From: Planctomycetota bacterium
GTDB taxonomy: Bacteria > Planctomycetota > Phycisphaerae > UBA1845
Assembly (NCBI GenBank): GCA_016200265.1
Contig: JACQFE010000019.1
Coordinates: forward strand, 44,927 to 108,926
DNA length: 64,000 bases
Reading direction: 5' to 3'
A program made the translations under genes and the position numbers. Below are positions 34,024 to 42,826 of this stretch, piece by piece (the first letter of the stretch is position 1; the number at the start of each line of letters is the position of its first letter). Below the pieces are notes generated by a model. It did no database searches, had not been told where the DNA came from, and saw nothing but the letters and a program-made list of their open reading frames with translations.

Positions 34024-34797
34024 TGGTCATATCTCCATCATTTTGCTTGCATTTGGCTAACGCCAAAAGCCAATTCGCCGCCAATTTTCAAAAAAGTGGA
34101 ATGGCACAAGCCGTGCGCCCAATTCGAGCAACATGCGATCCATTGCGACGGCTCATGACGCGCCGCGTGATGATTATCGGCTATGCAAATTGATCGGTAT
34201 AGCCAACCGTGAGGAATTTCGCCCGGCTGGGCGCCTCCTTCTCACATGCGAGGTGTGCCGCCTTGATTGTGCCTGCCATGCCAAACGCGATATTGCTGAT
34301 CGCCATTCTCCAACAATTCACCGACCACTCTTGACGTTTTCCCAATATGAGCCGCCGGCCCCTCAACCACCGCCACACTTTCCTACGCTTCAATCGTTCT
34401 CCTTCTTCGTACCTTCACACTTTTCGCCCCTTTCGGCCCTTCGCGCTCTCTATATTCGATCTTCTATCTTCGCTCTTCGATCATTCGCTCAAATCGGCAA
34501 TTGGAAATTGGAAATTGGAAATCGTGAATTCGATCTTCGCCATTACTTCCACATTCCGTATTCGCAATTCCGCATTCGATTTGGTGTCAATCGTTGACAC
34601 TCGCGAAAAAATACTTTTCCAAACGAACCCATCTGAAAGTTGCACTGGAACGGAGAGACTTGATTGCGCAAAGAGAATCTTTGCGCTCCCCAGCATTGCT
34701 GCGAAAATCGGCGCTATCTGCGGATTCGTGGGCTCGACTTGACTGTTTTTCGACGTTTCGACTTTTTCCCGTTTCCCGTTTCCCGTTGCCTCTATGC
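34024..34797. other. Intergenic region with second composite element
   Basis: 774 bases without a gene. From about 34330 it contains a pyrimidine-rich phrase-like tract, a triple ATTGGAA repeat (34498-34525), the 53-bp core (34595-34647), a hairpin GCGCAAAG/CTTTGCGC (34666-34686), TATCTGCGGATTCG (about 34713) and a triple TTTCCCG repeat (about 34764-34790). The order of core, hairpin and ATCTGCGG is as in the copy at 4858-5290. No promoter was recognised in the first 300 bases. Confidence 0.6.
34595..34647 (+). repeat. 53-bp core of composite intergenic element (copy 2)
   Basis: Matches the minus-strand reading of 5052-5000 over its whole length. A plus-strand frame reads TLAKKYFSKRTHLKVAL. 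The perfect hairpin at 34666-34686 follows 18 bases later. Confidence 0.7.
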
Positions 34798-36558
34798 CTA
34801 TTTGCCTTGCTTTTCAATCCACTCATTCATCCGCTTCTCCAGCATATCAATCGGCATGGCCCCGCCGGAGAGAAGGGCGTCGTGGAAGGCGCGGACGTCG
34901 AATTTGCCGCCGAGTTTTTGTTCGGCCTCATGGCGAAGGGCGAGAATGCGAAGCTCGCCGATCTTGTAGCCGAGCGCCTGGCCCGGCCAGGAGATGTAGC
35001 GGTCGATTTCGTTTTCGATGTCGATGCGAGCGAGCGAAGTATTCGCGGCCATGTAGTCGATGGCCTGCTGCCGCGACCAGCCCTTCAAGTGCATTCCCGT
35101 GTCAACAACGAGCCGACACGCCCGCCACATTTCAAACGTCAACTGACCGAAGCGAGAATATGGATCTTGATAGCCGCCGATTTCATAGCCCAGCTTTTCG
35201 GTATAAAGGGCCCAGCCTTCGACGTACGCCGTATACGAACCATATCGCCGAAACTTCGGCAGCGTCGTGTTTTCCTGATCGAGCGTGATTTGAAGATGAT
35301 GCCCCGGTACGGCCTCATGGTAAGTGAGCGCTTCGAGCGTGAATCGCAGCCGCTCTTCGGGCTTGTACAGGTTGATGTAGTAGTAGCCCGGCCGAGAACC
35401 GTCTTCGGGTGCGGGGTTGTAATAGGCAACGGGATTTTGCGGTGCGCGAAAGGCCTCCATTTCCTTCATCACGCAATCGGCCTTCGGCAACCGGCCGAAG
35501 AGTTTGGGCAATTGTGATTTCGCGCGAGCAAGAAGTTTGTCCGCCGCGGCGTAAAGCTCCGGCCCGGTTTGAAATCGAAACTTTGGATCGCTCCGCATGT
35601 GTTCGAGAAATTGATCGAGCGAATCTTTGAAGCCGACTTCTTTTTGAATTTTGGCCATCTCGCCGCGAATTCGCGCGACCTCAGTCAAGCCGATTTCATG
35701 GATTTTCTCTGGCGAAATCTTCACAGTGGTATTCAGATAGGCCATTTCTTCGTACATCTTGTCGCCGCCGGGCACTTGGCCGATGCCGACCGTGGCTCGT
35801 GCGGCGGGAATATATTTTGTCTCCAGGAAGTCGAGCAATTTTTTGTAGGCGGGTACGACTCTTGTGAGAATAGTCTCCGAAAGTTCCTTCTTAATGCGCT
35901 CGCGGACTGCATCGTCGAGAGTTTTCGATTCCGCGAGCGGCTTGAAAAGCTCACTTTGAGCTGCATCTGTGACAATATGAATGCGAAGCTGAGGCAGCAC
36001 GCGCTCAATCACCGCTTTCGGAGCGACGACGCCCTTCGACATTCCTTCCGTCATGTTCGCGATCACGTCGTCGATTTGCTTTGGAAACGCGCTGAGGCGC
36101 TTGATCCAGTTCTCAAAGTCGTCGGCGTTGCGGAATGGCTGTGCGACTCGAAGAAGGGGAAGTCGAAGGTGGGGGCCTTCGAGGGGACTGATCGGTAAAT
36201 ATCGTCCATGCAGTTTCGGGCCGGTAAGCAACGAATCGTCAATGGTTCGAAAGAGCAGATCACGAGTGAGCAGGTCGTCGCCTTGCAAACTGTTCGCGCC
36301 GAGTTTTTCAATTTCCTGGCGGAGTGCGGTGAGTGCCGCGTCATATCGTTCGTCGGCTTGTGGAGAAAGGTCATCGAGTCGGTCGTCGTAGCGATGATCG
36401 CCGATTTCCGTGGCTCGAATCGGCGAGCGCTCCAGAACCATTTCCCAATACCGATCGGTGAAGAGCTTGAGCCCGGCGTTATCCTGGCCAGTGGATACGG
36501 TTGAAAACAATCCCACAAGAATCGTAGCTCGGAGGTGAGCACTGCTTTTTGGACTCAT
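34798..36558 (-). CDS. DUF885 family metallopeptidase-like protein
   Basis: A 586-residue exported protein (signal peptide 1-24) of the DUF885 family, helical proteins distantly related to M32/M2-type zinc peptidases. The family signature is 'YHEAVPGHHLQ' near residue 411, in which HExxxGHH-like residues would bind zinc. Also present are 'MEAFRAPQNPVAYYNPAPED' and 'YVEGWALYTEKLGYE' with its conserved Glu. The start has AAAGGAG six bases upstream. Two peptide transporters lie close by, which agrees with peptide breakdown outside the cytoplasm, but substrate and activity are inference. Confidence 0.9.
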   Translation of the reverse strand: MSPKSSAHLRATILVGLFSTVSTGQDNAGLKLFTDRYWEMVLERSPIRATEIGDHRYDDRLDDLSPQADERYDAALTALRQEIEKLGANSLQGDDLLTRDLLFRTIDDSLLTGPKLHGRYLPISPLEGPHLRLPLLRVAQPFRNADDFENWIKRLSAFPKQIDDVIANMTEGMSKGVVAPKAVIERVLPQLRIHIVTDAAQSELFKPLAESKTLDDAVRERIKKELSETILTRVVPAYKKLLDFLETKYIPAARATVGIGQVPGGDKMYEEMAYLNTTVKISPEKIHEIGLTEVARIRGEMAKIQKEVGFKDSLDQFLEHMRSDPKFRFQTGPELYAAADKLLARAKSQLPKLFGRLPKADCVMKEMEAFRAPQNPVAYYNPAPEDGSRPGYYYINLYKPEERLRFTLEALTYHEAVPGHHLQITLDQENTTLPKFRRYGSYTAYVEGWALYTEKLGYEIGGYQDPYSRFGQLTFEMWRACRLVVDTGMHLKGWSRQQAIDYMAANTSLARIDIENEIDRYISWPGQALGYKIGELRILALRHEAEQKLGGKFDVRAFHDALLSGGAMPIDMLEKRMNEWIEKQGK

Positions 36559-36880
36559 GCGGTCTCCTTTAAGTGAATTGAATCACAAAGGCGAATCAAT
36601 TCATCCACGTCGAAAGAGCAAGCTACAAGTCAGGACTCCGATTTCGTACAGCAATTTTCTCGCGCGGCGAGTGACGAAAGCGAAAGATGCTTGAAATTCA
36701 GGGGCCTCCGCGGTTTGCGGCATTGGAATGCAAGGTCCGATCGCGCAAGCAGCGGAGGCCTTCATGTTTTCTCTTGCCAACTCTCTTGTTATTGAAGTAG
36801 GCAGTCGAGCGTATCGACTTACTCCCCACAATCCCCCCTTGTAAAGGGGGGAGGCTATGCAATTGTGGTCGTGCGCGGAA
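36559..36880. other. Intergenic region with nested palindrome
   Basis: 322 bases between DUF885 (start) and superoxide dismutase (end). The only structure is the nested palindrome at 36826-36868. Nothing else was recognised. Confidence 0.45.
36826..36868. repeat. Nested palindrome CCACAAT / CCCCCCTT..AAGGGGGG
   Basis: Outer arms CCACAAT (36826-36832) and ATTGTGG (36862-36868) enclose inner arms CCCCCCTT (36833-36840) and AAGGGGGG (36844-36851). The inner part plus GGAGGC recurs at 42768-42792. It follows the superoxide dismutase stop on the minus strand without a U tract; it is a dispersed repeat that may also end transcription. Confidence 0.55.
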
Positions 36881-37492
36881 TTATTTCGCTTTGGCGAAGC
36901 GCTGGGCCACGTCGTTCCAGTTCACGATGTTCCAGAATGCGGCGATGTAGTCGGGTCGCTTATTCTGATACTTTAAGTAGTACGCGTGTTCCCACACGTC
37001 GAGGCCGAGGATCGGCTTCAGGCCTTCGGTCAGCGGATTGTCCTGATTCGGAAAATCCTTCACGGTCAGCTTGCCGGCCTTATCCACGCACAACCATGCC
37101 CAGCCGCTTCCGAAACGAGCGGCGGCTGCATCGGACATTTTCTTTTTGAAATCGTCGAAGGTTCCGAATCCCGCTTTGATCGCGTCAGCGAGCGGGCCGC
37201 TGGGTTGACCGCCGCCGGACGCGGAGAGATTGTTCCAGAAGATCGAATGATTCAGGTGGCCGCCGCCGTGATTGCGAACCGCGGTGCGGATGTCGTCGGG
37301 GATCGCCTGGATACTCAATTGCAATTCTTCAACCGATTTCGAGGCCAACTCCGGATGCTTGGCGATGGCTTCGTTGAGCTTGGTCACGTAGGTTTGATGG
37401 TGTTTCGTGTGATGAATCTCCATCGTCCTGGCGTCGAAGTGCGGCTCAAGAGCGTCATACTTGTACGGAAGCGGCGGTAGTTCGAACGGCAT
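36881..37492 (-). CDS. sodA: Superoxide dismutase (Fe/Mn family)
   Basis: A 203-residue enzyme that converts superoxide to oxygen and peroxide. The start at 37492 was chosen because GGGAGG precedes it and the family N-terminus '[20 protein letters not shown]' begins there. Metal ligands are H27 in '[13 protein letters not shown]', the histidine of '[10 protein letters not shown]', and Asp/His of '[12 protein letters not shown]'. No signal peptide. Manganese, iron or dual use cannot be decided safely; the 'GSGWAWL' region agrees with either. Divergent from the OPT transporter. Confidence 0.93.
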   Translation of the reverse strand: MPFELPPLPYKYDALEPHFDARTMEIHHTKHHQTYVTKLNEAIAKHPELASKSVEELQLSIQAIPDDIRTAVRNHGGGHLNHSIFWNNLSASGGGQPSGPLADAIKAGFGTFDDFKKKMSDAAAARFGSGWAWLCVDKAGKLTVKDFPNQDNPLTEGLKPILGLDVWEHAYYLKYQNKRPDYIAAFWNIVNWNDVAQRFAKAK

Positions 37493-37647
37493 AAGACACC
37501 TCCCAATTTGCAAGAACACCCGACCTCGCATATGCGTCGCGCCGGCCGGCGAAATGAACAAGAGCCTTGAAAAACCGTACCGCGTACACGGTGCTCCGTC
37601 AAGCAGGCGCGGGATGAGCGAGCATCGTGTAGCATGTCGCCGCTTAA

Positions 37648-37720
37648 ATAAGTTGTCAGCGGTCAGTTTTCAGTTGTCAGATTTGAGCAGTCATTTGTCA
37701 GCGGCTACTTGTCAGTTTTA
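37648..37720. repeat. Degenerate TTGTCAG phrase repeat
   Basis: GTTGTCAGCGGTCAGTTTTC and more of the same: TCAG occurs about seven times in 70 bases just upstream of the OPT gene. Shorter versions lie before flgI (22255-22295) and flgJ (23470-23500). Confidence 0.45.
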
Positions 37721-37730
37721 GGAGAAAGCG

Positions 37731-39938
37731 ATGGCCGAACCTACAACACCATCCATGTCCGAATCCACCGTGAAGACGAAGCTTCCGGAGAATGCGTATC
37801 GCGAGTTGAGGCCGGGCGAGGTGTACACGCCGATGGTTCCGGCGCGGGCGAACGTGCCGGAAGTGACTGGACGATCAGTAATCTTCGGCGTGGCGATGAA
37901 CATCTTGTTTGGAATGGCGGCCACATACCTCGCATTGAAAATCGGACAGGGGATTGAAACTGCTATTCCTATTTCAATTCTCGCGGTCGGGTTGTCCGGT
38001 TTGCTCATGCGATTCGGTCTGCGCCGGAGCACAATCATTGAAAACATGAACGTCCTCGCGATCAGCACGACGTCAGGAATCGTGGCCGGCGGAACAGTGT
38101 TCACGATGCCTGCGATCTACTTGCTCGGCCTCGATAAGAATCTGCAATTCGGCAATATCGGCCTCTTCTTTGTGATCTTCGTTGTGCCGCTCATGGGCGC
38201 GGTGCTCGGCGTGATTTTCCTCGTTCCGTTTCGTCGGTACTTCGTCAAGGAAATGCATGGGAAATTGCCGTTTCCGGAAGGCACGGCGACCAATGAGATT
38301 CTCGTGAGCGGTGCGGGCGCCGGGGTCGGGGCGTGGGTGCTGATTTACTCGTGCATCGTGGCGGCCATTTACACAATCATCAGCACCGCGCTCAAGATTA
38401 TTCCGGAAACGTTCACAACTGGTCCACTCGCGATTGAATTCAAAGAACGCGTTCAAAGTGGCGGGACGGCAAGTGACGTTGCTGCGACACCTGAAGTCGT
38501 GACGCGCACCTTCGAGACGTTGGCCTTCCCGAGTGAACTAGGGACCTATTTGTGCCAAAAATTGAAGGTGATTTTTTCGATCGGCACAGGACCGGAGTTT
38601 CTTGGTTTGGGATACATCATGGGTTTGCGGTATGCGGCCATCCTGGTGGCGGGGTCTCTATTTTCGTGGATCGTGGTCATGCCGCTTCTTTCGCCGCTTG
38701 ACCTTCATGGATTGCAAACGCTCAATGCGAGCGTCAAGAGCGTCGAGCCACCTGCGGTGTTCAAGGAGATTCCCAAGAACATCGGCATTGGATGCATTTT
38801 TGCTGCCGGTCTTCTCTCGATCCTCAAAATGAGCAAGGTCATTATCACGGCGTTGCGTGAGGCAATGGGGAGTTTGTTTCGACGACGGGCGGAAATTCCC
38901 GCGCTGGATCGCACCGATCAGGACATCGGGTATCCGGCGCTGTTGCTGCTTGGCTTAATCGTGACGGTGATGCTGGGGGTCTATTTTCGGTTTGTAGTCT
39001 TGAGCGGCGTTGCAAATGCCACGTGGTTATCAATAGTATCCGTGGTCCTCGCGCTTGCGGTCGCGTTCGTGTTCATCACGGTTTCCGCCTGGGCAATTGC
39101 GACAATCTCCGTAACGCCGATTTCCGGCATGACGGTGACGACGATTATCATCACCGCAGTCGTGCTTCTGGCCGCTGGGTTGCCGCGAGGTGACAAGGGC
39201 ATGCTGGCGGTTCTGCTCGTGGGAAGTGTCGTCGCGACGGCACTTTCCATGTCCGGGACTTTGGTCACTGAATTCAAGCTTGGCTATTGGACTGGAGCAA
39301 CACCACGGCGAATTCAGTGGAGCGCGATTGCGGCTTCAGTGCTGGCGTCGGCCGCTGTGACGGCGACGATAATGATTCTCGCGAAGAATCCGGGATATGA
39401 CCCGGAGGTAAGTGCAAGCGCGTTGCAAGCGCCACAGGCGAATCTAATGAAGAGCGCGCTGCAGAGCTTTTTGGGGACTGGCAAAGTGCCTTGGTTGATG
39501 TACGGCACGGGCGTCGGATTGGCGCTGCTCCTTCAGCTCATCGGAGTCTCACCGCTTGCGTTCGGTATGGGCGTCTATTTACCGATGTTCTTGAATGCGC
39601 CGCTCTTGATCGGTGCGCTTGTGGCCCGCGCCGTTGAGAAGAGCAGTGCCGATCCGGCAACATCCAAGGCGCGAAACGACAAGGGCATTTTGATCGCGTC
39701 GGGTTATATCGCCGGTGCGGCGATTGCTGGAGTTGTAGTTCGAGGACTGATCGCTTGGCCAAAAACCGAGGAATGGATGGAAAACCTCGACGTGATGAAG
39801 TACCTGATCACGGTCAAGGGGCAAGCGCCGGAGATGCTTGCACGGTATACGAATTGGTTGGGCCTAGGGTGCTTCGTCGCACTTTGCTTGCTTGTGTACA
39901 TAGATGCGCGAATGGCGAAAGCGCCTCGCGAAGCGTGA
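37731..39938 (+). CDS. OPT family oligopeptide transporter
   Basis: A 735-residue inner-membrane protein with about 16 hydrophobic helices. It opens with the family text 'ANVPEVTGRSVIFGVAMNIL' and 'AATYLALKIGQGIETAIPIS', and has 'GKLPFPEGTATNEILVSGAG' (the conserved PFPxGTA motif) near residue 180. OPT proteins import short peptides or metal chelates driven by the proton gradient. AGGAG precedes the ATG. It ends two bases before the stop of the convergent POT transporter. Confidence 0.92.
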   Translation: MAEPTTPSMSESTVKTKLPENAYRELRPGEVYTPMVPARANVPEVTGRSVIFGVAMNILFGMAATYLALKIGQGIETAIPISILAVGLSGLLMRFGLRRSTIIENMNVLAISTTSGIVAGGTVFTMPAIYLLGLDKNLQFGNIGLFFVIFVVPLMGAVLGVIFLVPFRRYFVKEMHGKLPFPEGTATNEILVSGAGAGVGAWVLIYSCIVAAIYTIISTALKIIPETFTTGPLAIEFKERVQSGGTASDVAATPEVVTRTFETLAFPSELGTYLCQKLKVIFSIGTGPEFLGLGYIMGLRYAAILVAGSLFSWIVVMPLLSPLDLHGLQTLNASVKSVEPPAVFKEIPKNIGIGCIFAAGLLSILKMSKVIITALREAMGSLFRRRAEIPALDRTDQDIGYPALLLLGLIVTVMLGVYFRFVVLSGVANATWLSIVSVVLALAVAFVFITVSAWAIATISVTPISGMTVTTIIITAVVLLAAGLPRGDKGMLAVLLVGSVVATALSMSGTLVTEFKLGYWTGATPRRIQWSAIAASVLASAAVTATIMILAKNPGYDPEVSASALQAPQANLMKSALQSFLGTGKVPWLMYGTGVGLALLLQLIGVSPLAFGMGVYLPMFLNAPLLIGALVARAVEKSSADPATSKARNDKGILIASGYIAGAAIAGVVVRGLIAWPKTEEWMENLDVMKYLITVKGQAPEMLARYTNWLGLGCFVALCLLVYIDARMAKAPREA

Positions 39939-39940
39939 CG

Positions 39941-41446
39941 TCACTTCACTCCGTGCATCCATTTCCTCAGGAAGCGTGATGAGATGAAAACAGTGATTCC
40001 GACACCGCCACCGATGTAGACCATGTAGCGGAAGACGTCGGCGTACGCGTGAACTTTTCCAAGGGCATTGGCCGTCTGCCCGGCGCGATTCGCGGCCATC
40101 GTTGAGATCTTGCCTGCGAGGAAGTTGCCCGTTGCAATCGAAATGAACCAGGTACCCATGACCATGCCCGTCATTCGGCTGGGCGCAAGTTTCGTTACCA
40201 TCGAGAGACCCACCGGCGACAAGCAGAGCTCACCGAGCGTGTGGACGATGTAGAGGCCGAGCAGGAAGTACCATGTGACCAGTCCGGCGGAGTTGGCGTC
40301 TGCGATTCCTGAGTTTATGACGACAAACCCCATTCCCATTCCGAAGAATCCCAACCCGAATTTCGCCGGGATCGACGGATTAAGTCCGCGCTTATCGAGG
40401 AAGACCCACAACCAAGAGAAAATGGGACCGAAAATCACGATCAACACGGCATTGACGGACTGCCACCATTCGGCCGGCATCGTCCAACTTCCCGCGGTGA
40501 ACGGGACGAGCTGCTTCTTGGCAAAGAAGTTTAAGGAGTTTCCAGCCTGTTCAAATCCCATCCAGAATACGGCATTGAGAGCGATGAGTATGACCATCAC
40601 GAACATCTGCTGCCTCGTGATTTGCTCCTCTTTGAAAGCAACGAGCAGGAGAAATACCAGCATGGCTCCGAAACTTGTATAAAGAATGTAGCCGACCACG
40701 TCTTCCTGCACGCTTAGAAGCAGATAGATCACGGGCGCTACAATGAGCCCACCGAGTACGACCTTGAAAATCCAGCCCGGACCTTCCTTCCCGGCGGGAG
40801 CCAAGCCTTGTCCGTGAAGAACCTTGGTAAAGGAGCCGAAGCAGATCAGTCCCAGCAACATCCCTGCGCCTGCGGCCATGAAGCCGAATCGATAATCTGG
40901 ATGCCCCGGCGTGCCCATCCAGGCTGAGATTGCCTGACATACGACCGGAGCGATCGCGGCCCCAATGTTGATCCCCATATAGAAGATCGTGAATCCGCCG
41001 TCGCGGCGCGGGTCGCCGGGTTTGTAGAGCTTGCCGACGAGCGTTGAGATGTTGGGCTTGAACAATCCGTTGCCCACGATCAGCATCGCCAATCCGTAGT
41101 AGAATGCGTTCTTCTGCGGCACCATGAGCATGAATTCGCCGGCGGCCATGAACAACCCGCCGAGAACGATCGATCGCCGATATCCGAGCAAGCGGTCAGC
41201 GATCGAGCCGCCGAAAATGCCGAGCGCGTAGACAAGGGCGGTGAAGCCGCCATAGCTCGCGGACGCCTTCGCCTGAGCTGCGTCGTCCAAACTCCCGTAG
41301 AATTGTTGGGCGATGTGAAGAGCGAGCAGCGCTCTCATGCCGTAATAGCAAAAGCGCTCCCACATCTCGGCAAAGAAAAGCACGAACAGTCCCTTGGGAT
41401 GGCCAAGGAGCGTGTCTTCCGAATTTGAAAGGGCCGGTGATTCCAT
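39941..41446 (-). CDS. POT family proton-dependent peptide transporter
   Basis: A 501-residue major-facilitator protein importing di- and tripeptides with protons. It has the family motif 'EMWERFCYYGMRALL' (ExxERFxYYG) in helix 1, 'GGSIADRLLGYRRSIVLGGL' in the helix 2-3 loop, and 'FYMGINIGAAIAP' (the PTR2 signature region). Later 'SPVGLSMVTKLAPSRMTGMV' is also typical. About 12-14 helices. It is convergent with the OPT gene, so both peptide importers share one 3' boundary. Confidence 0.93.
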   Translation of the reverse strand: MESPALSNSEDTLLGHPKGLFVLFFAEMWERFCYYGMRALLALHIAQQFYGSLDDAAQAKASASYGGFTALVYALGIFGGSIADRLLGYRRSIVLGGLFMAAGEFMLMVPQKNAFYYGLAMLIVGNGLFKPNISTLVGKLYKPGDPRRDGGFTIFYMGINIGAAIAPVVCQAISAWMGTPGHPDYRFGFMAAGAGMLLGLICFGSFTKVLHGQGLAPAGKEGPGWIFKVVLGGLIVAPVIYLLLSVQEDVVGYILYTSFGAMLVFLLLVAFKEEQITRQQMFVMVILIALNAVFWMGFEQAGNSLNFFAKKQLVPFTAGSWTMPAEWWQSVNAVLIVIFGPIFSWLWVFLDKRGLNPSIPAKFGLGFFGMGMGFVVINSGIADANSAGLVTWYFLLGLYIVHTLGELCLSPVGLSMVTKLAPSRMTGMVMGTWFISIATGNFLAGKISTMAANRAGQTANALGKVHAYADVFRYMVYIGGGVGITVFISSRFLRKWMHGVK

Positions 41447-41543
41447 ATTCGTTGCTCACAAAAACAAAGGAACAAATTTCGTGGCGAAGCGGGGAGTGTA
41501 ATCGCCAACTGTTGTCGTGCCAAAGCGAAGGTAGAATTCATCC

Positions 41544-42398
41544 ATGCCTGAGCTTCCAGAGGCCGAGACCATTGCGCGACAGCTTGATGCCTTGCTTAAG
41601 GGCAGGCGGCTCACGCAGGTTGTCCATGTTCGCGAGGATATGGTTTCAGGCGTGCCGGATGGCTTGGCGGGATTGGACGAGATTCTAGGCGGGACGACGG
41701 TTGTCGCGGTCGGTCGGCGCGGGAAGCGGGTGATTCTCCGGCTTGCCCCGACGGGCCAGCTTATCGTGCGATTGGGCATGACCGGGCGGCTACAGGTGCA
41801 GCGGGCGGCGGACCCGGTTGAAACGCATACGCATCTGCGGATCGCCATCGAGGATGGTGAATTTGAACTTCGGTTTCGTGATCCGAGGCGATTCGGGGGA
41901 ATCCAATACATCGAAGATGGGGCGGGCAAAGACGCAACGCTTGGAATCGAACCCCTGGAAATGACGCGGATTGAATTTCGACGGTTGATGGAAAAGCGGC
42001 GTCAAATCAAGGCCCTTCTCATGGACCAATCCGTGATCGCGGGATTGGGAAATATTTACTGCGACGAGTCCCTATTCGCGGCCCGAATCCATCCGCTGAC
42101 GCGGGCTGACACCTTGAGTCTTAAGAGCGTCGATCGATTGAGGAATGCGATTCAATCCACGCTTCGCCGCGCGATCAAACATAAGGGATCAACGCTGATG
42201 GACTATCGCGACGCGAGCGGGGAGCCGGGCGGGTTTCAGCTTCGGCACCGCGTGTATCAGCGGGAAGGTGAGAAGTGCCGAACGTGCGGCACTCTAATCA
42301 AGCGGATCATCGCTGCGGGTCGATCGACTTTTTTCTGTCCGAAGTGCCAACGCCCGCCGCGCCGCCGGAAAACATATGCCATTGGCAGTCCCCGGTGA
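41544..42398 (+). CDS. mutM: Formamidopyrimidine-DNA glycosylase
   Basis: A 284-residue base-excision repair enzyme removing oxidised purines such as 8-oxoguanine. The N-terminal 'PELPEAETI' supplies the catalytic proline and glutamate. The helix-two-turn-helix part has 'DQSVIAGLGNIYCDESLFAA', and the C-terminal zinc finger is complete ('CRTCG' then 'FFCPKCQ'). The conserved lysine is in the beta-F3 region. Length is normal with a short basic tail. It is divergent from the POT gene over about 100 bases. Confidence 0.94.
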   Translation: MPELPEAETIARQLDALLKGRRLTQVVHVREDMVSGVPDGLAGLDEILGGTTVVAVGRRGKRVILRLAPTGQLIVRLGMTGRLQVQRAADPVETHTHLRIAIEDGEFELRFRDPRRFGGIQYIEDGAGKDATLGIEPLEMTRIEFRRLMEKRRQIKALLMDQSVIAGLGNIYCDESLFAARIHPLTRADTLSLKSVDRLRNAIQSTLRRAIKHKGSTLMDYRDASGEPGGFQLRHRVYQREGEKCRTCGTLIKRIIAAGRSTFFCPKCQRPPRRRKTYAIGSPR

Positions 42399-42826
42399 TG
42401 ATTTGGCCGCCCCCGCCTGCTGGAACGCAGCACTTCGCCGGGCAAGCAACTATCAACAGGACAGGCGGCAATGGCTCCCACCGCAAAGACAACTGTATTA
42501 AGCGCCTTTGTTCGAATTGATACAATCGACTCCGTAGCGACGAAGCAGCCAACTCAAAAGCTTCGGAGGCCAGCATATGTTCTTCAGCCAACGAGATTCC
42601 ACCGCGGCGAGGTTCCTCATCTTGTTAACATTCATTACGACGGGGTCGATTATTAGACCACAGCGTTGCCCTTGGGGGACGGTCGGAGTGTCAGAGGGTG
42701 CGCTGTGCAACGCATTTCGATTGGGTTAACCGGAATACAACTCGAGTGTAGCACTCGACCCCCGTTAATCCCACCTTATCAAGGGGGGAGGCATCATGCT
42801 TGTATGAGAATGAGCTTGGATCCGAT
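42399..42826. other. Intergenic region after mutM
   Basis: 428 bases without a supported gene. It holds the repeat at 42768-42792; open frames on both strands lack ribosome binding sites. Confidence 0.45.
42768..42792. repeat. CCCACCTT..AAGGGGGG hairpin, second copy
   Basis: CCACCTT and AAGGGGGG pair with one mismatch around ATC, then GAGGC follows. Same core as 36833-36855. It lies about 35 bases beyond the stop of the minus-strand dockerin-tailed gene. Confidence 0.5.
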
